The notes: generated from the sequence alone by a model not told the origin. A DNA stretch of 64,000 nt from JAAYYY01 sp964579295 (GCA_964579295.1 CAZOGK010000002.1:1-64000), one strand, 5' to 3'; counted from the stretch's first letter, positions 1-8,668 are shown. Translations and numbers: made by a program.

Positions 1-42
1 CTTTTAATCACTTGGTCGGGGGTTCGAGTCCCTCATGGCCCA
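1..42 (+). tRNA. tRNA-Lys (anticodon TTT), 3' part only
   Basis: The window opens inside a tRNA. Bases 1-7 form the anticodon loop CTTTTAA, so the anticodon is TTT (lysine). The 3' anticodon stem is 8-12, the variable loop 13-17, and the T arm 18-34 with a GGGGG/CCCTC stem and TTCGAGT loop. The acceptor 3' strand ATGGCCC is 35-41 and the discriminator A is 42. CCA is not encoded (TCA follows). The acceptor strand implies a 5' end GGGCCAT, as in many bacterial tRNA-Lys. The 5' half is outside the window. Confidence 0.92.
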
Positions 43-59
43 TCACGATTTTGCAGGCA

Positions 60-80
60 GGGCGGCGTTGAGCGCCGCCC
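60..80 (+). terminator. GC-rich hairpin after tRNA-Lys
   Basis: GGGCGGCG (60-67) pairs with CGCCGCCC (73-80) around a 5-nt loop, 18 bases after the tRNA end. There is no T-tract, so it may be a weak terminator or a tRNA-precursor processing structure. Confidence 0.4.
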
Positions 81-110
81 GCCTGAGTTGCCCCGGAGTA
101 ATCTAAGCTC

Positions 111-464
111 ATGACAGAACATCGGATCTACAAGATGAGCTTCGCATCGGTCTATCCCCACTATATCGCCAAGGCAGAAAAAAAGGGCCGCACGAAGACA
201 GAAGTCGATACCATAGTTTGTTGGCTGACAGGCTATAGTCAGCAAGAACTCGAAGATCAGCTGGAAGAACAGACGGATTTTGAAACGTTCTTTGCAGAAG
301 CCCCTGAGCTGAATCCTTCACGGTCTCTGATCAAGGGTACGATTTGCGGCGTCCGTATTGAAGAAATCGAAGAGACAACCATGCGGGAAATTCGCTACCT
401 GGATAAGCTCATCGATGAGCTGGCAAAAGGAAAAGCGATGGAGAAGATCCTGCGGCAGGTGTAG
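111..464 (+). CDS. DUF2200 family protein
   Basis: A 117-residue protein matching the DUF2200 family along its whole length. The N-terminus HRIYKMSFASVYPHYI and the following KKGRTKTEVD...CWLTGY block are the family signature. The function of the family is not established; it is a small soluble protein with no signal peptide or membrane segment. The gene sits 68 bases after tRNA-Lys, is visibly less GC-rich than moeA next to it, and ends in its own terminator, so it is a single-gene unit. That setting suggests a gene acquired beside a tRNA, but this is inference. A GGAG lies about 14 bases before the ATG, a poor ribosome-binding distance. Confidence 0.85.
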   Translation: MTEHRIYKMSFASVYPHYIAKAEKKGRTKTEVDTIVCWLTGYSQQELEDQLEEQTDFETFFAEAPELNPSRSLIKGTICGVRIEEIEETTMREIRYLDKLIDELAKGKAMEKILRQV

Positions 465-531
465 CGGCGCCGGACGAAGAAGCTCCCGCCACAAATCGGC
501 TTGAGCCCTGACAATAAAGACTTAGCAGCAA

Positions 532-560
532 GGCCCGTCATCTTTTGCGACGGGTCTTTT
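532..560 (+). terminator. Intrinsic terminator of the DUF2200 gene
   Basis: GGCCCGTC (532-539) pairs with GACGGGTC (549-556, one G-T pair) around a 9-nt loop and is followed by TTTT, C, GTTT. Confidence 0.8.
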
Positions 561-637
561 CGTTTCTCCGGGAGCCGGCTCATCCTGACACAGGCAACCA
601 GTCATGCGCACGTAACCCATCGGCAGGCGAGGGCCGT

Positions 638-666
638 TTTCGGCAGCTCTCCCCCTCTGTTAGAAT
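638..666 (+). promoter_or_regulatory. Putative moeA promoter
   Basis: A -10 TAGAAT at 661-666 is preceded by TGT, making an extended -10. The position 17 bp upstream (TTTCGG, 638-643) is only a weak -35. It lies about 50 bases before the moeA ATG. Confidence 0.4.
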
Positions 667-717
667 AGGCGCCGGCGTGCACAGGGGGCCACTGCCGAGG
701 ATGCGGACGGAAAGACG

Positions 718-2712
718 ATGAAACGACAGATTTACCTCGAAGACATTCCTCTGGAAGAAGCGCAGGCTGCGCTGGCCGCCGCCCTGGAAGAAGTGGGGCT
801 GGCGGGTCCGCTAGGCGTCGAGATGACGCCGGTCGCGCAGGCATCCGGGCGGGTGACGGCCGAAGCGATGTGGGCGCGCCTCAGCAGCCCGCACTACCAC
901 GCCAGCGCCATGGACGGCTACGCACTGCGGGCGCAGGACACGGTTGGAGCGACGGAGACCACGCCTCTGCGACTGACTCTCATCGAGCCGGGCACAGAAG
1001 CCGGCAGCGCCAACCGCCCGGCGCAGGCGGTGAATACCGGCCATCCGCTCCCCGACTGGGCCAATGCCGTGGTGATGATCGAGCACACCCAGCCGATCAG
1101 CGGCCCCGATGGCCGGCTGGAGGCAATCGAGATCCGCGCCTCGGTGCCGCCCTGGCGCCACGTGCGGCCTATGGGCGAAGACATGGTCGCCACCGAGCTG
1201 GTACTGCCGGCCAACCACCGGCTGCGTCCGGTCGATCTGGGGGCGCTGGTAGGTGCGGGCCACGGGCGCGTGCCCGTGTATCGTCGCCCGCGTGTGGTCA
1301 TCATCCCCACCGGCTCCGAGCTGGTGTCCCTGGAAGCCGTTGGCGAAGACGGGCCGCAGCCCGGGCAGATCGTCGAGTACAACGGTATCGTGCTGGCGGC
1401 GCAGGTAGAAGCCTGGGGCGGCGAGGCGACCCGGCTGCCGATTGTGCCCGACGAGTTCGAGGCGATCCGGGCGGCGGTCCAGGAAGCGGCCGGCAACTAT
1501 GACCTCATTCTGGTCAATGCCGGCTCCTCGGCCGGCAGCGAAGACTATACGGCGCATGTCGTGCAGGAGCTGGGACGGCTGCTGGTCCACGGCGTCGCCG
1601 TCCGGCCGGGCCACCCCGTGATTATCGGCCTGGTACGCGCCGGCGCGGGGCGGGAGATCCCGATCTTTGGCGTGCCGGGCTATCCGGTGAGCACGGCGCT
1701 CACTGGCGAGATCTTTGTCGAGCCGCTGCTGGCGCGCTGGCAGGGACAGCAGCCGCACCGGGCGCCGCTCATAGAGGCGACGATCACGCGCAAGGTGCTG
1801 TCGCCCACCGGCGACGACGACTTTGTGCGCGTCGCCGTCGGGCAGGTAGGGGAGCGCGTCATGGCGACGCCCATCAGCCGGGGCGCCGGGGTGATTACCT
1901 CGCTGGTACGGGCTGACGGTCTGGTGCGTATCCCGCGCTTCAGCGAAGGGCTGGAAGCAGGGAGCCGGGTCACGGTGCATCTCTACCGCCAGCCGCACGA
2001 GATTGCGCAGTCAATTGTCGCCATCGGCAGCCACGACCTGACGCTGGATCTGCTGGCGCAGCACCTGGCGGCCGGCGGGCAGCGCCGGCTGGCTTCGGCC
2101 AATGTAGGCAGCCTCGGCGGGCTGGTGGCCCTGCGCCGGGGCGAGGCGCATCTGGCAGGCTCCCATCTACTCGACCCGGAGACAGGCGAGTACAACGTCA
2201 GTTATGTGCAGCGCTACCTCGGCGGTCAGGGTGTGGCGCTGGTCACGCTGGTCGGCCGGGAACAGGGATGGATCGTCGCCAAAGGCAACCCGCGCGGCCT
2301 GACAGGCTGGCACGATGCCGGCAACCCGGATGTGACCTTCGTCAACCGCCAGCGTGGCGCAGGCACGCGCGTGCTGCTGGACTTCGAGATGGAGAAACTG
2401 GGAATCGTGCCGGAAGCGATGCGGGGCTACGAACGTGAGGAGTACACGCACCTGGCCGTCGCCGCGGCGGTGGCGTCAGGCGCGGCCGACGCCGGGCCTG
2501 GCATTCGCGCTGCCGCCGCAGCGCTGGGCCTCGGCTTCGTGCCGCTGGCGCATGAGCGCTACGATCTGGTCATCCCGCGCCAGTTCTACGACGGGGAGCT
2601 GCTGCAGCCGCTGCTGGCGCTGCTTCACGACGGCGCCTTCCGCCGCGCCGTTGCCGCCCTGGCGGGCTACGATGTCAGCCCGATGGGCCAGCTGGTCGCT
2701 ATGATTGGGTAG
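718..2712 (+). CDS. moeA: Molybdopterin molybdenumtransferase MoeA fused to a PBP-like domain
   Basis: 664 residues in two parts. Residues 1 to about 430 are MoeA, which inserts molybdate into adenylylated molybdopterin in the cytoplasm: the AMDGYA motif (about 64-69), the MoCF-binding domain with IPTGSELV and VPGYPVS, and the C-terminal beta domain. Residues about 440-660 form a periplasmic-binding-protein-like domain of the kind found in LysR-type and ModE-like regulators (SHDLTLDLLAQHL, then NRQRGAGTR). The usual TGG(V/A)SxGxxD loop reads NAGSSAGSEDY here. The fused domain is known in Chloroflexota, Firmicutes and archaea and probably senses molybdate or a related oxyanion; that role is inferred. 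No other molybdenum-cofactor gene is nearby. Its stop is 3 bases from the convergent mtaB stop. Confidence 0.93.
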   Translation: MKRQIYLEDIPLEEAQAALAAALEEVGLAGPLGVEMTPVAQASGRVTAEAMWARLSSPHYHASAMDGYALRAQDTVGATETTPLRLTLIEPGTEAGSANRPAQAVNTGHPLPDWANAVVMIEHTQPISGPDGRLEAIEIRASVPPWRHVRPMGEDMVATELVLPANHRLRPVDLGALVGAGHGRVPVYRRPRVVIIPTGSELVSLEAVGEDGPQPGQIVEYNGIVLAAQVEAWGGEATRLPIVPDEFEAIRAAVQEAAGNYDLILVNAGSSAGSEDYTAHVVQELGRLLVHGVAVRPGHPVIIGLVRAGAGREIPIFGVPGYPVSTALTGEIFVEPLLARWQGQQPHRAPLIEATITRKVLSPTGDDDFVRVAVGQVGERVMATPISRGAGVITSLVRADGLVRIPRFSEGLEAGSRVTVHLYRQPHEIAQSIVAIGSHDLTLDLLAQHLAAGGQRRLASANVGSLGGLVALRRGEAHLAGSHLLDPETGEYNVSYVQRYLGGQGVALVTLVGREQGWIVAKGNPRGLTGWHDAGNPDVTFVNRQRGAGTRVLLDFEMEKLGIVPEAMRGYEREEYTHLAVAAAVASGAADAGPGIRAAAAALGLGFVPLAHERYDLVIPRQFYDGELLQPLLALLHDGAFRRAVAALAGYDVSPMGQLVAMIG

Positions 2713-2715
2713 CCG

Positions 2716-4005
2716 TCAGGAGAGGAGCGTGGCTTCCATACCGTCGGGCCGGGCGTCGTGGAGGCGGGCGGGCGTGACGCGGTTAAACAGGTCGGCAGGA
2801 CCGTGGGCCGTCACGCGGATGTAGTTGCCCGTGTAACCCTGCCAGCGCAGCCCCTGCTCATCGGCGCCAGCGGCCATCTCCCAGAGAACGTCAGCCGGCC
2901 GCCCCTCATAGCTTTTGTGGAAGGCCAGACTGAGGCGCTCGCCGAGGGCGATAAGCTGCTGCGTGCGCGTCTTACGGATGGCCCTGGGTAGCTGCCCGCC
3001 CATCTGCGCCGCCGCCGTGCCCGGCCGGGCGCTGTAGGTAAAGGCGTGCAGCCGGGAAAAGGCCATTTCCTCGACAAAGGCAACCGTCTCCTGAAAATCA
3101 GCTTCACTTTCGCCAGGGAAGCCGGCAATGAGATCGGTGCTCAGGCTGAGGTCTGGTATCTGGGCGCGGGCGGCGCTAACCAGTGCGCGGAAGCTGTCGC
3201 GGCGGGTACGGCGCGCCATGAGGCGCAGGATGCGGTCGCTACCCGACTGCAACGGCAGGTGCAGGTGCGGCAGCAGCCGGCTGTTCTGCCACAGCCGGAA
3301 GAAATCGGCGTCGATGTCCCAGGGCTCCAGCGACGAAAGGCGGAGGCGGGGGATGTCGGTATGCTGCAGGATCGCCTGCACCAGGTCGCGCAAGCCGTGC
3401 GGGTTAGCCAGGTCATGCCCGTAGCTGCCGAGGTGGACGCCGGTCAGCACCGCTTCCTGGTAGCCGGCGGTGGCCAGCGCCTGTATCTCGGCGACGACAT
3501 CGCCCAGGCGGCGGCTCTGGGCGGCGCCGCGGGCGACGGTGGTGATGCAAAAGGTACAGCGATTGTCGCAGCCATCCTGCACCTTAATAAAGGCGCGGGT
3601 GCGGCTCATCTCGCCGGCAAGGAAGTCGCGCAGGATTGGTTCGCGATCGAAGAGGGGCAGCTCCAGTGAGGCGTTAGGGTCGATTAGCTGCACCAGCGTC
3701 GCCTTATCACGGTTAGGTACCAGACGCCCGGCGCCTTCCACACGCGCTAGCTCGTGCGGCGCTATCGTCGCATAGCAGCCGGTCAGCAGGATTTCCGCGC
3801 CGGGATTGTCGCGATGGATGCGGCGGGTGATGCTGCGCGCGTCGCGCGCCGCTTCGCGGGTGACCGCACAGGTGTTGACGACCACCTTCTCCGCCTGGTC
3901 CGGCGTGGCGACAAGCTCGTGCCCGGCGGCAAGAAGCTGGCGGGCCATCGTCTCGATTTCGCTCTGGTTCAGGCGGCAGCCGATACTATGGAGATAGACT
4001 TTCAT
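2716..4005 (-). CDS. mtaB: tRNA t6A37 methylthiotransferase MtaB
   Basis: A radical-SAM methylthiotransferase that converts t6A37 to ms2t6A37 in tRNAs reading ANN codons. The N-terminal domain binds the auxiliary [4Fe-4S] cluster through Cys in GCRLNQ, NTCAV and GCYAT. The radical-SAM motif is CDNRCTFC. The C-terminus carries a TRAM-like segment (GYTGNYIRV). The start chosen is MKVYLHSIGC, the family's usual N-terminus; an in-frame ATG 24 bases upstream adds only eight non-conserved residues. With this start the protein is 429 residues. It is the last gene of the cdaA operon, 79 bases after the methyltransferase gene. MtaB is preferred over MiaB because of the GCRLNQ-type N-terminus. Confidence 0.88.
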   Translation of the reverse strand: MKVYLHSIGCRLNQSEIETMARQLLAAGHELVATPDQAEKVVVNTCAVTREAARDARSITRRIHRDNPGAEILLTGCYATIAPHELARVEGAGRLVPNRDKATLVQLIDPNASLELPLFDREPILRDFLAGEMSRTRAFIKVQDGCDNRCTFCITTVARGAAQSRRLGDVVAEIQALATAGYQEAVLTGVHLGSYGHDLANPHGLRDLVQAILQHTDIPRLRLSSLEPWDIDADFFRLWQNSRLLPHLHLPLQSGSDRILRLMARRTRRDSFRALVSAARAQIPDLSLSTDLIAGFPGESEADFQETVAFVEEMAFSRLHAFTYSARPGTAAAQMGGQLPRAIRKTRTQQLIALGERLSLAFHKSYEGRPADVLWEMAAGADEQGLRWQGYTGNYIRVTAHGPADLFNRVTPARLHDARPDGMEATLLS

Positions 4006-4084
4006 TGGCCCTATTCTACCCGCTTTCATGCCGGGCGCAGAGGGTGTGGGAGCGGGACCTATCGCCTGCTAAGGAGAGGCTAGG

Positions 4085-5098
4085 CTATGAATCGGCGCGC
4101 GTGACCAGATAGAGGCGGCCCCAGCGCTCGCCGATGCGCGCCGAGTAGCCGCGCTCGATCTGCAGCTCTGGCGCCTCGCGCAGGGCATCGCGGAAGAGGT
4201 CGTAGGCGGGGACGAGGATGGCGGCGCGCCCGCCGCGCCGCAGGATGCGCGCCAGCTCGCGCAGCCAGACGGCGTAGGTTGCGCGCGGCAGCTCCGGCCA
4301 GAGGGAAGCCACACTATCGACGCTGGCCGGAGCCAGCGGCAGCGCGCCGGGCTGCCAGCAGCAGATATCGCCTCCCAACCAGGCCTGCGCGGCCATTGCC
4401 TCTTCCCAGGCCGGCGTCCCGCCGAGAAGCATCGTGGGCAGCTCCATCTGCCGGCGCTCGGCAAGCACCGTCCCCTGCCCACAATGCGGGTCGAGGAAGC
4501 GACCGCCGTCCTCTGGCTGGGCGAGCAGGGCGGCGGCGGCCGACGGCGCGTTCACGGCGCGACCGGCGGGCGGCGGCAGCAGCAGGCCGACGAGCATGGT
4601 CGAGCCGTAGACGCCGGCGGCAATAAGCAGGTCGGCGTCCTTCTGGATGCGCTGCCCGGCAATGCCTAGCTGATCGAGCGAGCGCGCTACGGAGTGGCGG
4701 AACGCCTTGCGGTCATACTGGTGCTGCCCATATTTGCGCGCCACGAGCTGATGGGTCTGCGGCCGGCGGCGGCGAATACGGCTGTAGCGGTTGACGGCCC
4801 CAGCCAGATCCCCGCCGCGCACCAGCCTGTCTGACAACTGGTTCAGATCACGGTAGCCGCGAGAGATATCGGGCAGGTAAGCGACCAGCAGGTAGAGCGA
4901 TTCGGCCATGCGCAGGGCGAAGAGCGCGGCAGGGTCGCCGCCATAGCGGAAGACGACGATGCCGTGCTCGTCTTTGGCGAAGAGGAAGGCGACGTGCTCC
5001 GCCTGGGGAAAGCGGCGCCGGATTTCCAGCCAGGCGACTTCTTCCAGGCCGGGAGCCGTTTCCAGATAGTAGGCGGAGCTGCCTGATTTCTGAGCCAT
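4085..5098 (-). CDS. THUMP-like/class I methyltransferase of the TRM14/RlmL type, atypical active site
   Basis: 337 residues. The N-terminal third (YYLETAPGLEEVAWLEI, residues 10-26) resembles the ferredoxin-like/THUMP module of RNA methyltransferases such as RlmL and archaeal Trm14. The C-terminal half is a Rossmann methyltransferase with motif I DPHCGQGTVLAE at 203-214, the counterpart of DPxCGSGTxxIE. The NPPY-type motif IV expected after the fourth strand is missing; the matching place reads SLWPELPRATY (265-275). The protein is therefore either a methyltransferase with another target or an RNA-binding relic. The gene begins 2 bases after der, a ribosome-assembly GTPase, and precedes mtaB, which supports an rRNA or tRNA role. 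Substrate unknown. Confidence 0.65.
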   Translation of the reverse strand: MAQKSGSSAYYLETAPGLEEVAWLEIRRRFPQAEHVAFLFAKDEHGIVVFRYGGDPAALFALRMAESLYLLVAYLPDISRGYRDLNQLSDRLVRGGDLAGAVNRYSRIRRRRPQTHQLVARKYGQHQYDRKAFRHSVARSLDQLGIAGQRIQKDADLLIAAGVYGSTMLVGLLLPPPAGRAVNAPSAAAALLAQPEDGGRFLDPHCGQGTVLAERRQMELPTMLLGGTPAWEEAMAAQAWLGGDICCWQPGALPLAPASVDSVASLWPELPRATYAVWLRELARILRRGGRAAILVPAYDLFRDALREAPELQIERGYSARIGERWGRLYLVTRADS

Positions 5099-5100
5099 AG

Positions 5101-6465
5101 TTAGCCGGTTCGATCCTCACTGCGGGCGCGGAAGCGCAGGTGGATAGGGGCGCCGGGAAAGGGCTCGACCTCGCGGATGCGATTCTCCAGATAACGCTGG
5201 TAGCTGAAATGGACCCACTCCGGCTTGTTGACGAAAAAGACAAAGGTCGGCGGCACCGTCTCCGCCTGGGTGGCGTAAAAGAACTTAACGCGCACGCCGC
5301 CCTTTTGCGGCGGCGGGTGGCGGGCCACTGCCTCGCGCAGCAGACGGTTGAGCCGTCCTGTCGGGATGCGCTTGTGGCGCGCTTCGTGGACTTCCTTGAC
5401 CAGTGGCAAGATCTTGCTGACGCGCTGCCCCGTTTCCGCCGAGATAAAGAGGATGGGCGCATAGGGCAGGAAGTCGAAGCGCTGGCGCACGTGCTGCGTG
5501 TACTCGGCCATCTTGTGCGCATCTTTCTCGACGGCGTCCCACTTGTTGACCAGAATGATGACGCTGGCATCCTCCTCCTGGAGCATGCCGCCGATATGCG
5601 TATCCTGGGCGGTGACGCCGGTGGTGGCGTCGAGGAGCAGGAGCGAGATGTCGGCGCGGTCGAGCGCCTTGATGGCGCGGAGCACGCTGTACTTCTCTAC
5701 ACCGGGGTCAATGCGCCCGCGGCGCCGGATGCCAGCGGTGTCGATCAACGTAAACTCCTCGCCATGCCAGCGGATCTTCGTGTCGATGGCGTCGCGCGTG
5801 GTGCCGGCAATGGTACTGACAATAGCCCGCTCCTCGCCGACCAGCTTGTTGAGCAGGGTGGACTTGCCGACGTTGGGCCGGCCGAGCAGCGCAATCCTGA
5901 TCGAATCGTCCTCTTCGTCGATGTCGCCGGTGAACTCTGGCAGCAGCGCCACCAGCTCGTCAAGCAGGTCGCCCACGCCGGTGCCGTGCAGGGCCGATAC
6001 GGCCATCACCTGGCCCACGCCCAGCTCATAGAATTCGTAGGCGCTATCCCACAGCTTGCTTGATTCCAGCTTGTTGGCGGCGACGATGGTTGGCTTGCGC
6101 GAGCTGCGCAAGATATCGGCCACCTCGCGGTCGGCGGCGGTAACGCCCGCCTGCCCATCGACGACGTGAACAACGGCATCGGCGTCCTGAATGGCGATGC
6201 GCGCCTGCTGCACGATGCCTTCCATGAAGCGGCTGGATTGCTCGGAGAGCGGCTCGCTGCCCCAACCGGCGGTCATCTCGATGCCGCCGGTATCGACTAA
6301 GTGGAACGGCACGCCATTCCACTCGGCTTCGCCATAGAGCCGGTCGCGCGTGGTGCCCGGCGTCTCAGAGACCACTGCTTTGCGGCGGCCGACGATACGG
6401 TTGAACAGGGTCGATTTACCCACGTTGGGCCTGCCTACTAAAGCGACGAGAGGGATGCGGCTCAT
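5101..6465 (-). CDS. der: Ribosome-assembly GTPase Der (EngA)
   Basis: 454 residues with the tandem GTPase layout unique to Der. GTPase domain 1 has a P-loop GRPNVGKST at about residue 11 and DTGG; domain 2 has a second GRPNVGKST at about residue 196, DTAGIRRR and NKWD. A KH-like domain follows and ends in the usual FVNKPEWVHFSYQRYLENRIRE region. Der acts in late assembly of the 50S subunit. The start codon overlaps the cdaR stop by 4 bases (ATGA), so the two are translationally coupled. Confidence 0.97.
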   Translation of the reverse strand: MSRIPLVALVGRPNVGKSTLFNRIVGRRKAVVSETPGTTRDRLYGEAEWNGVPFHLVDTGGIEMTAGWGSEPLSEQSSRFMEGIVQQARIAIQDADAVVHVVDGQAGVTAADREVADILRSSRKPTIVAANKLESSKLWDSAYEFYELGVGQVMAVSALHGTGVGDLLDELVALLPEFTGDIDEEDDSIRIALLGRPNVGKSTLLNKLVGEERAIVSTIAGTTRDAIDTKIRWHGEEFTLIDTAGIRRRGRIDPGVEKYSVLRAIKALDRADISLLLLDATTGVTAQDTHIGGMLQEEDASVIILVNKWDAVEKDAHKMAEYTQHVRQRFDFLPYAPILFISAETGQRVSKILPLVKEVHEARHKRIPTGRLNRLLREAVARHPPPQKGGVRVKFFYATQAETVPPTFVFFVNKPEWVHFSYQRYLENRIREVEPFPGAPIHLRFRARSEDRTG

Positions 6466-7862
6466 GATCTCCTTCTTTCGCGGCGCCAGCCCAGCATACC
6501 AGCGGGGAGGACGACGGCGGGCAGACCCAGAAAGGCCAGCAAGATAGGAAGGCTCTCGCCATTCAGGCTGGTCGCGCCGGGGGTTGGGGTGGGGGTCGGC
6601 GTTCCCGGCGGGCCCGGCGTGCCCGTGGTGGTTAGCTCGTCGGTTTCCGTTAACGTGCGCGTCAGGTTAACAGTCAGCAGCGGCGGTTGGATGGAGCGGA
6701 TCTCCACGTCGCCGACAAAGACGTCGGCGTCCGGCTCGACACTGTGCTGGCCGACACCCAGGCCAAAGAGGTCGAGGGTAACGCGCACGTCGTCCTCGCT
6801 GAGCGAGTCAAGCCTGTCGAGCGGCCCGTAGAGGAAGACCCGCACCTCGTCTGCATCCAGCGTGAGTGTCAGCCCTTCACCCAGGGCGCGGATGTCCGGC
6901 GTCTTGCGCACGACGGCGCTGGTGAGGATCGGCTCGATGACGACTTCGACGTAGACCGGCTGCACCTCGTCCAGGGCGAGGCCCGGCGGCAGGTCGAGGG
7001 TCACCTGCATGGTGCGGGACTCGCGCAGCCCGCTAATATCGACCGGCTCAGTCTGCACGCGGGTGAAGCGATCAAGCTGGGTGGGGCTGCCGGTGACCAA
7101 CACGCTGTCCGGCTCGACGCGCACATCTACCAGGCGATAGCCCTGGGCGACCTCCCCCTGCCAGTTGACGATGATCGGCTTGGCCGCAAAGCCCGCGAGC
7201 TGGTCAACGGGAATCGTAACGACTACCTGGTCGCTGCCGACGGTGAGCGTGCTGACGCTGGCAATGTTGCCCTGCTGATCGTAGAAAATGGGCCGGCGGT
7301 TGGCGACAACGTCCTGCTGCGGGTTGTCGAGAAAGACGGTGACCCGGGCTTCGGCCAGCGCATCAACGCGCGAAGTGACGCCGGAGACGGCGATGGTAGC
7401 CGGGTCGAGGAATGGCTCACCGACGACGTAGCCGCGCGCGACGCCGCCCTCCATCTCCAGCCGCACCGGCACCTGCTTGGTGATAATCCGTTCGATCTGC
7501 AGCGTCACCTGCTGCGGCACCTGCCAGACCAGCTCCAGCGTCTCCTGGTTGAAACGGACGTTGACCGGCACGGACGATTCCCCTGGAGCCACATCGGTCA
7601 GGTTCAGCTCGGCGACAAAGTCGCTGCGGTCAAGCTGGTTGACGACAGAGCCCGGCCCGCGCACGCCGATTTCAACCGTCTCCGGAAGGCCGGTGACAGC
7701 ATGCTCGGCGGGCCGGCCAATGACCTGCAGCGGCAGCTCTAGCTGCATTGTGTCGGCCGGGTCGCTGTCGCGCACGGCAATGCCCCAGATAAAGACCGCC
7801 AGAATCAGCGACAGGAGCAGGGAGACAATGTTCGCGGCGAGCGATTTGATGAGACGAATCAT
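6462..7862 (-). CDS. cdaR: YbbR-domain regulator of diadenylate cyclase (CdaR) with an added C-terminal anchor
   Basis: 466 residues. An N-terminal membrane helix (about 8-27) precedes about four YbbR repeats of roughly 80 residues, outside the membrane. This is the CdaR architecture, and the gene starts 2 bases after cdaA as in Firmicutes, where CdaR modulates the cyclase. Unusually, the repeats are followed by a Thr/Pro-rich linker (TPTPTPGATS), a hydrophobic segment (about 443-460) and a basic tail WRRERRRS. CdaR proteins normally end after the last YbbR repeat. The tail resembles a C-terminal anchor, though no LPxTG is visible. Confidence 0.85.
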   Translation of the reverse strand: MIRLIKSLAANIVSLLLSLILAVFIWGIAVRDSDPADTMQLELPLQVIGRPAEHAVTGLPETVEIGVRGPGSVVNQLDRSDFVAELNLTDVAPGESSVPVNVRFNQETLELVWQVPQQVTLQIERIITKQVPVRLEMEGGVARGYVVGEPFLDPATIAVSGVTSRVDALAEARVTVFLDNPQQDVVANRRPIFYDQQGNIASVSTLTVGSDQVVVTIPVDQLAGFAAKPIIVNWQGEVAQGYRLVDVRVEPDSVLVTGSPTQLDRFTRVQTEPVDISGLRESRTMQVTLDLPPGLALDEVQPVYVEVVIEPILTSAVVRKTPDIRALGEGLTLTLDADEVRVFLYGPLDRLDSLSEDDVRVTLDLFGLGVGQHSVEPDADVFVGDVEIRSIQPPLLTVNLTRTLTETDELTTTGTPGPPGTPTPTPTPGATSLNGESLPILLAFLGLPAVVLPAGMLGWRRERRRS

Positions 7863-7864
7863 CG

Positions 7865-8668
7865 CTACGCTCCCCTCTGGCGCACCGCGACCTCGGTCGG
7901 GTACTGCAGGAAGGCGGAGAGGATGGCGTCGAGACGGCCGGGCTCCTGGCGGCGCAGGATACGCCCGTTGTGGGCGATGGCGATCTGTCCCGTCTCTTCA
8001 GAGACAACGACGGCAATGGCGTCGCTGACTTCGCTGATGCCCAGTCCGGCGCGATGGCGCAGCCCCATCTGCCGGTCGGACAGGCTGCTGGTGGAGAGCG
8101 GCATGACGGCGGCGGCGGCGACGAGACGCTCGCCGCGCACGATGACGGCGCCGTCGTGCAGCTCCGTATGTTTGTTAAAGATAGTCAGCAGCAGCTCGGG
8201 TGAGGGCTCGGCATTAAGCAGGATGCCGGTATCGATGTACTCCTGCAGGCCGGTCTCCTGCTCGAAGACGATCAGGGCGCCGTGGCGCCGCTGGGAGAGG
8301 CGCAGGCAGGCGCGGGCCACGGCGGTCACGGCGCGGCTCTCACGGTTGCGGCGAAAGAGGCGGGTGACGCGGCCGGTGCGGCCAAGCTGCTCCAGGGCGC
8401 GCCGCAGCTCGGGCTGGAAGATGACAGGAAAGGCGACGAGGAGCGCCGGCAGGATATTACGCACCAGCCAGGTAAAGGCCACCAGGTCGATGAGCAGCGA
8501 GAGGCCGAGCAGAAAGAGCGCCAGGACGAGCAGGCCGCGCAGCAGGGAGACGGCGCGCGTGCCGCGGATAAGGACCAGTAATCCATAAATAATGAGCGCC
8601 ACCAGCAGAACGTCAATGACGTCTGGCCAGGAGAGGCGATCAAGGTAATAGTCGAGTGAAAACCCCAT
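7865..8668 (-). CDS. cdaA: Diadenylate cyclase CdaA (c-di-AMP synthase)
   Basis: 267 residues. Three membrane helices occupy the first 85 residues, followed by the DisA_N (DAC) domain. The catalytic signature is intact: DGA at 172-174 and RHRAG at 204-208. The enzyme makes c-di-AMP from two ATP at the membrane; c-di-AMP controls potassium and osmolyte transport and envelope homeostasis in other bacteria. It is the first gene of the operon cdaA-cdaR-der-methyltransferase-mtaB. No c-di-AMP receptor gene or ydaO-type riboswitch was recognised in the window. Confidence 0.95.
   Translation of the reverse strand: MGFSLDYYLDRLSWPDVIDVLLVALIIYGLLVLIRGTRAVSLLRGLLVLALFLLGLSLLIDLVAFTWLVRNILPALLVAFPVIFQPELRRALEQLGRTGRVTRLFRRNRESRAVTAVARACLRLSQRRHGALIVFEQETGLQEYIDTGILLNAEPSPELLLTIFNKHTELHDGAVIVRGERLVAAAAVMPLSTSSLSDRQMGLRHRAGLGISEVSDAIAVVVSEETGQIAIAHNGRILRRQEPGRLDAILSAFLQYPTEVAVRQRGA

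Noticed and set aside
811..1998. 395-codon open frame antisense to moeA
   Set aside because: A GC-rich shadow of moeA with no recognisable domain; high-GC genes often leave long open antisense frames.
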